Source: Cycas panzhihuaensis
Lineage: Eukaryota > Cycadophyta
Length of the DNA stretch: 64,000 nucleotides
Direction: 5' to 3'
NCBI GenBank assembly: GCA_023213395.1
Contig: CM041465.1
Span: forward strand, 124,069,741-124,133,740
Made by a program: the position numbers and the translations under genes. The notes under the pieces are model-generated. The model did not search any database, was not told where the DNA came from, and was given only the letters and a program-made list of their open reading frames with translations. Within the stretch, counting starts at the first letter, position 1; every line of letters begins with the position of its first letter. Positions 23,919-33,400 of the stretch are shown piece after piece.

Positions 23919-25123
23919 CTGCAGATTCCATTCATCACAACAACATGTGCATCGGTCAGTAGCAAATGGCAGCCCTGGGGTCAGGTCAGGTCTGCCCCCT
24001 TAACAAACTCTTTTCACTTTGTACTGCAATACATCTATTGCTAAATCTTCATCCAATGGTAAGAGCTCCCATTCATAACCTATGGTTACAATCAGTTACG
24101 ACTGTCAGCAAGTATGCAGTTGCATCATTACAATAAATTATCATAGCCATATTAATTGCCAATTGTAATCAGTTGGTCACTGATTATCAATTGCAACTAG
24201 TCTGTCAGTCATAGCCAGTCTTCCGACTGAAATCTGTCTGCAGTTTGGTTGCTGCCACTGAATCACTAGTGTAACGATTCTGATCATCTTTATGTGACTG
24301 TCACATCGTTTGTATGTCACTACCAGTATGCTGCTGTGGGATCATTGCATATTGCTACCAACATCAGTATGCTGCTACCAGATCACCTGTGGATTTCTAC
24401 CAAACCACTGTGGAAAGTAACTGATAGTCTGTATGCTGATGCTTGCTTATCATGATTTGCCAACAAGCCCCAAAATGCAGCATACAAATCTTAAGGCCTA
24501 ATGTGTACTTAATGATAAAAGGCTAAAATCCTAGCTTAAACATGCAAGCATAAACCGGATAAGAAAAATGTTAATAAAGCAATTTTGTTGTTTAGTGATT
24601 ATTCATGTTAAACAATTTAGATTTGGTATTTTGCAAAACCTTAATCAAACCATATGCTTTTACATCATGCCACAATATACAAACAACCTCTTGCAACATC
24701 AAGGATTCTGTTACTGGCATAGGAAAAGCCGAGACAAGCCCAAAAGCATCACCCATTATACAATGTGTGATTTAACCTCATCATTATTATGTTTGGATAA
24801 ATACCAAATGGCAACACGTTTTTTGGAATCTCAGTAAGCATTGTTTATTTACCAATGTATACAATATAGGACTAAGAATTATATGGACCCCTGTGTATAT
24901 TATGCAGACCATCTAAAAGAATCCCTACATTACTTGTCTAGAACTGGGTGACTGAATGGTATAAATATTTTTATTCTATCAGCAAATAAGTCAGCATTCT
25001 GTTTGATAGAATGTGGTTTTGCATTAACAAATTGGGAGGAATATCTTCAATTTATGGCTGTTAATATCAGCATCCATAGGAATTTCCTATCAAGCCCTGA
25101 AAAATGATAACACTCATTCTTCC
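23919..25123. other. 3' flank of the RCC1 gene fragment; no gene seen
   Basis: Contains a stretch at 24060-24440 rich in CAGT, CTGCTACCA and related words (for example gtatgctgct at 24327 and 24371), perhaps an eroded repeat. The plus-strand frame at 24568-24837 (89 codons) shows no known motif. The 3' UTR of the RCC1 gene would start at 25123 and run leftward. Confidence 0.45.
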
Positions 25124-25729
25124 TCACGTCGATCCACTTGCCACACCTGAATCAGGCTGTTTTGTCACATCCTGCATCTTCAGCTCTTCTGGTTCGAGAC
25201 AAAAAGCTGAGGAATCTTGTCCAAGCTGGGCCATTTCATTGTCTCCAAAACCATAAGCAAAACCCTTGTTTGTAATGACAATTGTATGATACAAACCAGT
25301 GCTTACCTGACGCACATGATAGCCCTCTAAGGATTCAAGGACTTGGGGGCTTACAACCTTTTCTGACATGCCTTTATCCCAAAGCCCAAGGCTTCCCAAG
25401 CCCATCCATCCAAAAGCAAACATCAACCCCTCATCTGAAACGATAAATGTCTTCCTCTTTCTTGCACAAACCTAAAGATCTCAATTAAAGCACATAATTA
25501 CTTTCTAGAAACAAAACCTGGAATCTACTACATAAAACCTACATGGTACATATAATTTATTTTGAAAAACAAAACTCTAGTCATGCAAAGATGTTCTTAA
25601 TAACTGAACTCACAGACTGACCTGCACGGCTCGATGTTCAATTAAACTAGTCACCAATGCTGGTGTTCTCCTATCAATTTCATCGCCATGTCCCAAGGCT
25701 CCACAATAACCTTTGCCCCAAGTATACAC
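25124..25729 (-). CDS. RCC1-repeat family protein, last two exons
   Basis: C-terminal part of a plant RCC1 (regulator of chromosome condensation) beta-propeller protein of the UVR8-like superfamily. Exon A (25729-25622, 36 codons) reads [18 protein letters not shown] and ends ...HRAVQ. It is bounded by a ttgtag acceptor and a GTCAGT donor. A 150-bp intron (25621-25472) with GT...AG ends follows. Exon B (25471-25124, 115 codons) reads [42 protein letters not shown] and [15 protein letters not shown], and stops with TGA at 25124-25126. Both exons are phase 0 and show the G-x-G-x-x-G-x-LG blade pattern and the STGLYHT motif. Both are fully open, unlike everything else here. Upstream exons, needed for the remaining propeller blades, were not found anywhere to the right in the window. 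The exact family member and function cannot be set from this fragment. Confidence 0.88.
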
Positions 25730-26189
25730 CTACAATTTGGAACCAAAGCCATGCTATAAGTCTTCTTCAGGCATGCACACAGAAAAGCAACTCCACAATA
25801 AATAACAACAAATAAATTACTTGCAAGTAACCGTCATCAAAATATTCTTTGGGATTTTAGTCAATGAAGGCAAGAAATCTAGGGTTGCATGTGTGTACAT
25901 TATGGGTGGGTCACGCCAAGATGCAAGCAAACTGCAAGAGGCAGGTAAAGATATATTTTATGTCAAGATCAAAAATAGTATGAACAAGCAAAGTGTCTCT
26001 ACCATTGTCTCTAATAGGGAGCTGCAAGACACAGTTTGTCATATGAGTCTCATTATAAGAAAAGTTCTATTAAATGTCCCATGCTGAATGAGCAAAAGTA
26101 AACCAATGTGTTTTCAAAGAGGCTGCATAGAAGTACAATTGATACAGAGAATAATTGCTAGACATCAAGACTAACCTTAAAAAATGTGG
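25730..26189 (-). other. Intron or truncated 5' side of the RCC1 fragment
   Basis: No further RCC1 blade is readable on the minus strand. The sequence passes into the GypA LTR at about 26190. It is either the start of a very long intron or a truncation point. Confidence 0.5.
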
Positions 26190-27071
26190 ATGTTTGTATG
26201 TAGAATAATTGGTTCCAGGACACTTGAAAATAATCAAGGACATTTCTAGGAACAATTATGAATATGATATAGCAAGAAAACAGTGGAAATCTAGTCAAAC
26301 AATGGTTCTGAAACAGTTTTGGTAAGCTTTTGGAATGCAAGGGACAGTTGCAAGTCAAGAAACACACTCTCGACGAACAGTTCTCAATAGACGTCAAAAC
26401 TGTTTTGGAACAGTTTTGAGACGATGGGATAGTTCTAGAACAACAAATGCTCCTCGGCATAGTTCTGTCAGACTCCAAAGAGGCATTTTGTACGGTTGTA
26501 CAAACATGCAAAGAGGCACTTGATTATCATTAATTAAGGCTCTGTGTTATGAAAAATTGAAGGATATGTTGTAAATCATGCTCTTTCAAATTATTGATTA
26601 TGTGCCCTTTCAAATTATTGACTATGTAAAAGAGCATAAATAGGTCACTTCTCTCATTGGTTCAACAGTGAGAGTCGAGTTAATTGATCATGAATCATTC
26701 ACTCTAGTGTGAGAGCCAAGTTAGTGAATTATATGGCATGTTTTCAACAGTGAGAGCCAAACAATTGAGTCTTGTGATTTGTTCTCAAGTGTGAGAGTCA
26801 AACACTAAAAGTGATGTAATGTTCTATGAGCATATTTAGTGCTAATTAATGAAATATATGAGTTACAAAGAAAGTCTTGTGCATTCTATGCGAATGATAA
26901 TTCATTGCTTATGCTGTGATTGATTATGTTGCATATGTCGTGAATGTTACAAAGTTGCTATATATGTTGCAAATAACCTAAGTGCAACCGACATCAAGTA
27001 GTAAAGAGAACATGTGGCAACTATGTTATCAAGCAATTTTGGGACATCGATGGACCGAGTAGTAGTCAACA
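26190..27071 (+). repeat. GypA 5' LTR (left end approximate)
   Basis: Ends with agtagtcaaca at 27071, like the GypB LTR end (aagtcaaca), and is followed by a decayed copy of the GypB primer site. It shares the phrase gtgagagccaagt with the GypB LTR. A TATA-like gcataaatag lies near 26633. Three to four copies of gtgagag(cc/tc)aa occur at 26665-26810. The left boundary was not resolved; 26190 is an estimate. Confidence 0.6.
26395..26418. repeat. Perfect hairpin in the GypA LTR
   Basis: Arms caaaactgtt and aacagttttg (10 bp each, perfect) flank a ttgg loop. Several more acagttytg words lie within 200 bases either side (26350, 26378, 26409, 26434), so the hairpin sits in a small word-repeat cluster. 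Confidence 0.7.
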
Positions 27072-27072
27072 C

Positions 27073-27085
27073 TAGTTTTGTTGCT
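27073..27085 (+). promoter_or_regulatory. GypA primer binding site, decayed
   Basis: The bases tagttttgttgct align with GypB tggttccgttgcc. The differences are G-to-A or C-to-T, as expected from decay of methylated DNA. Confidence 0.5.
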
Positions 27086-27602
27086 AAATTGTTAGAGTAG
27101 AAAAGAGCCTGAGAACTCAAAGGTAGTTAAGAGTGTATGATCAAAGATTAGAAGACCTAGGTCGTTGTCGTGATGCCAGTTTTTAACTAAACCATGGTAG
27201 TCAAGAGACCTTCTAATGCCACCTAAGAAGACTTCAAATAGGGGAACATCAAAGTCAAGTCGTTAGAGGGCAATATATTTGGCGAAAGAAAGAGAACTAA
27301 GGCAGGTGCATAAGAGAGGCACATTGCCGAGAGGAAGGACTAATGAAAATTACATTGCCGAGAGGAAGGACTAATGAAAATTCCATTAAAATATTAGAAA
27401 GGAGTGGATTAGTAACACCCCAAGTAGCCGTGAGTGAAGTAGGCACTATGATAGAAGAAACTACACCTGACATATCTGACCTACAAGGGTTTCTAACAAG
27501 AAGTGAAGAATTTTATCTAGAGGAAAACCAGAGCAACGATAAAGAAGAGGAAGAATAAGGTCCCAAGGCAAATTTGGAAAACTATTTTACCAAAATACTA
27601 TT
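27086..27602 (+). pseudogene. GypA gag, N-terminal part
   Basis: The leader at 27150-27240 matches the GypB leader at 28525-28600 (aatgccacctaagaagacttc versus aatgccacctaagaggccttc). An open frame at 27343-27558 gives an acidic, low-complexity Gag N-terminus (VSEVGTMIEETTPDISDLQG, then a glutamate-rich end). A stop at 27556-27558 precedes NLENYFTKI, which runs into the GypB insertion site. The same frame resumes after GypB at 38182. A perfect direct repeat (attgccgagaggaaggactaatgaaaatt) lies at about 27331 and 27352. Confidence 0.7.
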
Positions 27603-28442
27603 TGTTGGGATATATTTTGACACAATGGGCTATGTGGATACCAGAGATAGGCTATATGACCTTGGATGTCCAGGTACAAACCGTACAGAGGTACGCATGA
27701 GGCAGAAAAAGAGGAAAAACAACATTTTGGGTATGTATGACAGGTGCATACCTGAAAAGGTACGTAGCACAGTATACGTACTTTTAGTGGTATGCAAAGA
27801 GACGGAAAAGGTACACATGGCAGAACCTGACAGATGGATACCTGGGATGATGTCAAACATACGTACGGACGTACGGATGATTAAGACAGCAGTTAAGAAG
27901 ATTAACTAATGACTAACAAAGAGGTACGCTTATGGCTGAAAGGGTACGGTTATGACAGGGAGTCATAACCCTTCAGCCAAAGTACACCAAGAAGGCGCAT
28001 TTAAGGGACTTCACAAAGACCATTCCGATAGGGTGAGAGCCAAGTATTCAGACACTCAGCAATATGGTAGCCAGTACGTAGGCAAGCAACACAAAACAAT
28101 GTATAATGATGTGCACTTTTGAGGAATGCATATGACAGCAGCAGTGTATGTGGCTAGAATGCACAGGGAATGCATTCCAACACCTATTGTATAAAGACTT
28201 ATTGCTTAATAAAGGAAGAGTTACGTGGAAATGTGGATTCTATGTGTTTTATGAGAATTGGATGATGAATATATGTTGTTTATTGTATTGCTGTGTGTAA
28301 ACTGTGACATGATTGTATGGAATTATGAACAAATTTGTGTGATCTAAGTGTATGAACATGTTGACTGTATCCTAGACTAGACTACCAGTGATACCTTGAC
28401 AAGGGTACTTATCTCAATAGGGAGATAAACCCCAAGTCAACA
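27603..28442 (+). repeat. GypB 5' LTR (840 bp)
   Basis: Starts TGTTGGGATAT and ends AAGTCAACA. The U3 part (27690-27960) is packed with GTACG/CGTAC words, at least eight. A TATA-like tgtataaagac lies at 28188-28198 and an AATAAA at 28208-28213; a 14-bp deletion in the 3' LTR removes the latter. Confidence 0.93.
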
Positions 28443-28443
28443 T

Positions 28444-28456
28444 TGGTTCCGTTGCC
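28444..28456 (+). promoter_or_regulatory. GypB primer binding site
   Basis: tggttccgttgcc lies one base after the LTR. It resembles the tRNA-Asp-type site TGGCGCCGTTGCC of some plant gypsy elements, with two mismatches. The tRNA assignment is tentative. Confidence 0.7.
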
Positions 28457-28616
28457 TATGTCCATTGAGGAGGGACGAGGCCCAGGAGTTTCAGAAGGGG
28501 GAGAATGTGCAAAAGACAAAGGACCACAGGTCGTCGTGATGGCGGTAGAACTAAGCCTCCAACCTGTGGGACCTTCCAATGCCACCTAAGAGGCCTTCGA
28601 AGGCGGGAGAGCACAA

Positions 28617-29897
28617 AATGATACTTCACCTAAGGGGAAAGAAACAAGTAGACAGAGAACATTACGATGGTCAAAAGAGTCAAAATTGAGAAGGGCAAGA
28701 AGACTAAGTTTGCATAATAACGAGACTAAGGGACAGTCCGTGGAAGAATCTGAGCCAAGTGGAGCCTAGACACCTCAGGAGCAAGGAGAGGGAAATAATG
28801 GCGAACAAATGGTATTAACACCAACCCCAATCAAGCATGACCTGTTTAGCCCAGAGAGGGAAGAAAAACCAAAAATGAATGAGGAAAATAAAAACGCCCT
28901 AGGGAAGGAGGAGAATACACCTGTGGAAGATACCCCGAAGAACCTAAGTGATAACGAGAAAAAGGCAAAGGAAGGTCCCTCGGCATATTGAGAAAGCAAG
29001 TTAACAAGGCAGCTATTTGAGGATTCGTCAGACACAGGGTCTGAGCAATCGTATATAGTCATCACACCGCTGACGGTACAAGTGCCAGGTGTGCTAGAAC
29101 CTATACACCTAAAGACGCCATTCAAGAATCCCCTATTTGGAAGGGATAGCATTGCAGTAAGCTCTCCGAACACACCACCTAAAGTGAAGGGTGAAGAGGA
29201 AGAAGTAGAATCCCTTGAGGAGGAAAAAGGCGAAGAATCACCACTAGGTGGAACACCAGTGTAGTCACCCAAGATGAACGACTACAGAGATTTTGGAAAA
29301 TTGATCTTTAATGACACCTCAAATGCATCAGAGCATGTATATTTGTTCCAAAACTTGATTGATGTAAAGAAAATCACAAATGAAGATGAAATAAAGGCCA
29401 GATTCGCTTGCACATTGAGGGGAGTACCATTGGCATGGTACAAGGAGTTGAATAAGAAGGAAACATGGGCCAACATAAAGAAGTCTTTTAAGAAAAGGTT
29501 TCAAAAGTTTCGAAGCAATGAAGCGGTAGAAATTGCCTTAAGGGAAATCAAACAAAGATCGGGAGAATCAATATTGACTTATATCAGCCGAATGAAAATC
29601 ATCGCTGCCAATATGATCAATGAGACAATGACAGACCACAACATGAAGAATTATTTTGTCAGAGGATTAAATGAAAAGTTGAGATCTATGATGCATGCAC
29701 ATCCATTGAAGACATTCAAGAACCCCCAGGATTTGGCACTAGATTTCGAAGCAGAAATGGATGCTCAAGCCAGAGGGCACGATCCCCTTCTACTGAGATT
29801 ACAACAGGAGATAAGGGAAATCTCAAGTAGAATCAGCATAATCGACCCTTCTATCAGGTGGGAGTCTTGGAAGAGGAATCAGAAGTGGAAGATTTGA
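28617..29897 (+). pseudogene. GypB Gag, matrix and capsid part
   Basis: Structural polyprotein. The N-terminal part (28809-29260) is hydrophilic and rich in E, K, S and P. The capsid follows from 29274, with FACTLRGVPLAWYKEL near 29405, FKKRFQKF near 29490 and ILTYISRMKIIAANM near 29570, matching the Ty3/gypsy retrotransposon Gag domain (about 110 residues). The last 208 codons are fully open. One frame is kept throughout, with in-frame stops near 28989 (TGA) and 29262 (TAG). The frame ends at 29897, and the nucleocapsid continues in another frame that overlaps from 29858. No slippery heptamer is evident, so a small indel is more likely than programmed shifting. Confidence 0.88.
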
Positions 29898-30511
29898 GAA
29901 AAGAAGTAGCAAGATTAAAGATGAAAAATAACAGAGAAGAGGAAGCGGCAAAGAAAAAGAAGGACCGCGAATTTAAGGTTGAAAAGTGGCGCCACATCTG
30001 TGAAGAAAGTTCGCACACGACAAAGGAATGTGAAATTAATCCGAAGAATAGTGCAATGCACCAAAAGGACAAATGGTGCCACATATGTGATGTGGATAGT
30101 CATACAACAAAGGATTGTTTTTATAATCCTAGAGGAAGATCGTACAGAGGACGAGGCAGGGGAAGAGGAGGCAACCCACCACGGAATGTATACACAATGA
30201 GGAGTATACAAGAATCCTCGAGAAAGAAACAACCCATGGAGAGATGTCTCATATGTCTACAATTTGGACATTGGAAATCGGAATGCCCAACTAAGCGAGA
30301 GTACAAACAAAAACCGTTCGTATGCAACAATTGTGGGCCAAGTGAGCATAGAACGAAAGATTGCAAAGGGAAAGCCAAAGCCACCAATTTAATGATGATC
30401 ATACCAGAGAGTAGTAAAAATGTAAAACTCCAAAAGAAGCAAAAGGAGAACGCAAAAGAAGGGTATCCAAACCTACAAACCGAGATAAACCGATTCAGAC
30501 AAGCGAAGTAG
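29858..30511 (+). pseudogene. GypB nucleocapsid with four zinc knuckles
   Basis: Starts with a charged coiled-coil-like stretch (VEDLRKEVARLKMKNNREEE). Four CX2CX4HX4C knuckles follow: one near 29989-30030 with the first Cys changed to Arg (RHICEESSHTTKEC), CHICDVDSHTTKDC near 30078, CLICLQFGHWKSEC near 30245 and CNNCGPSEHRTKDC near 30322. An RGRGRGRGG basic stretch lies between knuckles 2 and 3. The frame is open and ends at a single TAG (30509-30511), after which the same frame continues into protease. Nucleic-acid binding is the expected role. Four knuckles is more than the usual one or two. Confidence 0.88.
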
Positions 30512-31555
30512 ATATTGGGAGAGTTAACCCAGACAGACGCCATGCTGCCAATGGGTAAACTAGAAACTAAACATGTGTACATAAGAAAAAATAAACAAAA
30601 GGAGAAAGAGAAAGTACCGAAGGAGCAAAAAAAGCTACCTCAAATGGTACAAATTCAGGAATTATTTAAAGGGTTACCAGCCAAGGACATTCCACGAATG
30701 TTGTTGTTGATGGAAAACTTGGTCAAACAATTACAACTAACGATCCCCCTATGTCAAGTAATAGATTGGATTAAGAGAGGAATATTACAACAACAAGGGA
30801 TTACCAAGAGTCTAAAGAAAGTAATGCCATCATTCGACATGGACCCAATGGTAACAATCACTATGTTGGGAGAACGATTCTCAAGGGTAATCGTGGATGG
30901 AGGAGCTACCGTGAATGTACTGCCAACCTCGACATGGCAGAAGTTGGGAAGCCCAAAGTTGGAGGCAGCAACTTATTCGTTGAAGCTAGCCAGTGAATTG
31001 TTGGTACGACCCGTGGGAAAACTTGCCAACATCAAGGTGGATGTGGCGGGAATTGTCGTTAAAATCGATTTCACCATTGTGGAGACAGAGAAGGGTGCAA
31101 CACCCTATTCAGCCTTATTGGGGAGACCTTGGTTATACAAAACACAATGTATCCAGAGTTGGAAAGATGTAACCTTCACATTGTTAGATGGAGGAAATGA
31201 AGTAGTATTACCAATGTTGGGAAAAAATTCGATCGAAGTAATACCCAATGACGGTTCAAGCATGACTATTGTGAGTGAAGCAACAGGATCTTCATTTGAC
31301 GAAGGAAATCTCTACCACACAGCCAAAGAACCAACCAAAATGATCGACCTCCAAGAAATAGAGCTGACTTACTTTGGAGAAATCTATAATTCTTCAGATG
31401 ATGAAAACGGGATGAAATTTGTGGACTATTGGTTGCAAGATGCTTATGAAGTTAATTCTCCTTCTCATAGGTGTAATTTACTATCTAAATATGTAACTGA
31501 AAACATTAACGATAATTCAAATTCTTTTGAGTATATGGCAACTAGCGGAGCATAG
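30512..31555 (+). pseudogene. GypB protease region
   Basis: Same frame as the nucleocapsid after one amber stop. The retropepsin active site is VIVDGGATVNVLP near 30889-30927 (D-G-G in place of the common D-T/S-G). The C-terminal flap region gives SALLGRPWLYKTQC near 31110. Upstream lies a linker of about 120 residues with FKGLPAKDIPRMLLLMENLV. The 347-codon frame is fully open and ends in an acidic tail at a TAG (31553-31555), followed 18 bases later by three consecutive stops TAA TGA TAG (31574-31582). Role: cleavage of the polyprotein. Confidence 0.88.
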
Positions 31556-31582
31556 CGTATAATACTGAGGAACTAATGATAG

Positions 31583-32407
31583 CCTAACCCTAGACCAAAA
31601 CCCCCTAGTATACCTAGTTTATTCCATAACTCTATAGTATCTAGTACTAATCCTAACTCCTCCTCTACCCTAGGCGTAGGTCCTAAGGTAGATTACCTAC
31701 CCCCCCTCCTATTACAACCTGGGGAAGGAAGTAGTAATCCTTCCTCATCCTCTTTAGAAGTATACCCACCCAGCAATCGGTCCCTTCCAACAATTGGTGC
31801 CAAACCCGAGGAAATGGAGGAGGAATCGGCAAAAAATACTTCTAGAGACTCAGGTCTAGGTAGTAGGATAACCATCCCAGAGGAGAGACACTTTGAAACT
31901 TACATTGGAGATTATGTTAAACCCTTCTATGGAGAGCAATTATACGGAACTACCCATCTAATCCATTACATAGAATATTGAATGGAGGAAGGGAACTGGG
32001 ACAAGAATTAGTGGCAGAAGGATCTAGTACTCACCTTACGAGGAACGGCCTGGTGTTGGTATTTAACCCACCAAGTTACCCTCCAGGGATGGAAAGAATT
32101 ACAAGCTGCATTTAGAGTATGATTCGACCACCCCAAACAACTAAACATTCCATTATTCCATGTAAGGAAATGCCGTAGCAAACATATTCAGAAATGTAAA
32201 CAAGAATGGACATCCTTAAGCATACCAAAGAAAACATGATCTAACCTCTTTTATCATACCCTAGGACAAGTGGCAAGGGATTAGTTCCTAGGAAGAGAAC
32301 AAAACCTAGATGTAACTTGGGGAAACCTTAAAAAATCTTTTATAAAAACTTTTATACATTCATCAGAAGATAAGGATATCAACAAAGTACTTAAGGGTAT
32401 TAGGAGA
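31583..32407 (+). pseudogene. Second Gag-capsid-like domain between protease and RT in GypB
   Basis: In the same frame as protease and reverse transcriptase. A Pro/Ser-rich linker (31583-31800) is followed at 31850-32400 by a block that reads like a retrotransposon Gag capsid domain: HFETYIGDYVKPFYGEQLYG, KDLVLTLRGTAWCWYLTHQV, WKELQAAFRV, then RKCRSKHIQKCKQEWTSL and WGNLKKSFIKTF. The TLRG-x-x-x-WY and W-x-x-L-x-x-AF motifs match the first GypB Gag (TLRGVPLAWY). Five in-frame stops (TGA or TAG), each one base change from a sense codon, break it. Gypsy elements normally have no capsid domain here. A homology search should test this reading. Confidence 0.6.
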
Positions 32408-33400
32408 ATGAGTATAAACCAAGAACAAGGAGCCATAACACCAATGAATAAAGAGAAGGAAGAATCAAAAACCAATGAAGGAGAAGAAATCCCTAGTTAT
32501 CCTGTGGAGTTTACTGAAATCAATGTTGGAGAAAGGAAAATAGAAGATACCCCTGCTCATAAAATAGGAGACAAAGAAGGTATCGAAGCAACCAAACTAA
32601 AAACAACCGAAATTAATGTGGGGAGTAAGGAGGAACCTAAAACAATACAAATCAGAGATTACTGGGACGATCAGACAATAGCTAAGGCCCAACAACTGTT
32701 TGAAGAATTTCGTGACGTATTCTCATGGTCATACAAGGATCTGAAGGGTATTCCCCCAGAAGTGGGAATGCATCACATCGACTTGATGGAAGGAGCAAAG
32801 CTAGTGAAACAAAGACCATATCGCATGAATCCTAAGTATAAAGAAAGAGTAAAAGCAGAGTTGGACAAAATGTTGGAGGCAAGGTATGTATATGAAATCG
32901 ACTACAGCGACTGGGTGAGCTCTGTAGTAGTGGTTCCCAAGAAGAATGGGAAAATATGCATTTGTGTGGACTACAGACAACTAAATAAGGTGACGAAGAA
33001 GGATCCCTTTCCGTTACCCTTTACAGAAGATATTTTGGAAGCTGTGGGAGGAAATGAGATATGTTCCTTCACCGACGGATTTAGTGGATATAACCAAGTG
33101 CAAATCGCTCTGGAAGATCAAGCGAAGACCACGTTTGTTACAGAATGGGGAACGTACGCCTACAGAGTGATGCCATTCGGTCTTACGAATGCTCTAGCCA
33201 CATTTCAGAGAATAGTAATCAATATATTTCGTAGAATGATTGGGGAAAAAGTGGCAGTATTTCTGGATGATTGGACATTATATGGGTTTATGAAAAACCA
33301 TATGGAAAACCTGAGGGAGATGTTGCAAATATGTCGGCAGAATAAGTTATGTTTGAATCCAGAAAAGTGTACCTTTTTGGTACCTTTGGGAATCTATTAG
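32408..33400 (+). pseudogene. GypB reverse transcriptase
   Basis: Open frame of 330 codons. After a 90-residue linker comes FEEFRDVFSWSYKDLKGIPP, the standard gypsy pre-RT motif. Then come MHHIDL, KQRPYRMNPKY, SDWVSSVVVVPKKNGK near 32910, CVDYRQLNKVTKKDPFPLP near 32965, FSGYNQVQIA near 33080, MPFGLTNALATFQR near 33170 and the catalytic box VFLDDW near 33260. The two active-site aspartates are intact. A frameshift near 33375 then leads into the connection domain. Role: copying element RNA to DNA in the cytoplasmic particle. Confidence 0.93.

Noticed and set aside
26158-26523. Overlapping frames in the GypA LTR (117 codons minus, 62 codons plus)
   Set aside because: They lie in LTR sequence with word repeats and show no motif.
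27587-27860. Minus-strand frames in the GypB LTR, repeated at 37300-37624
   Set aside because: Antisense of the LTR; their recurrence reflects the two LTR copies.
28775-29272. 165-codon open frame on the minus strand
   Set aside because: It is the antisense of the low-complexity E/K/S/P-rich part of GypB Gag; the serine/phenylalanine-rich product is a shadow.
29858-29897. Programmed frameshift between GypB capsid and nucleocapsid
   Set aside because: The frames overlap by 40 bases but no slippery heptamer is visible; a decay indel is simpler.
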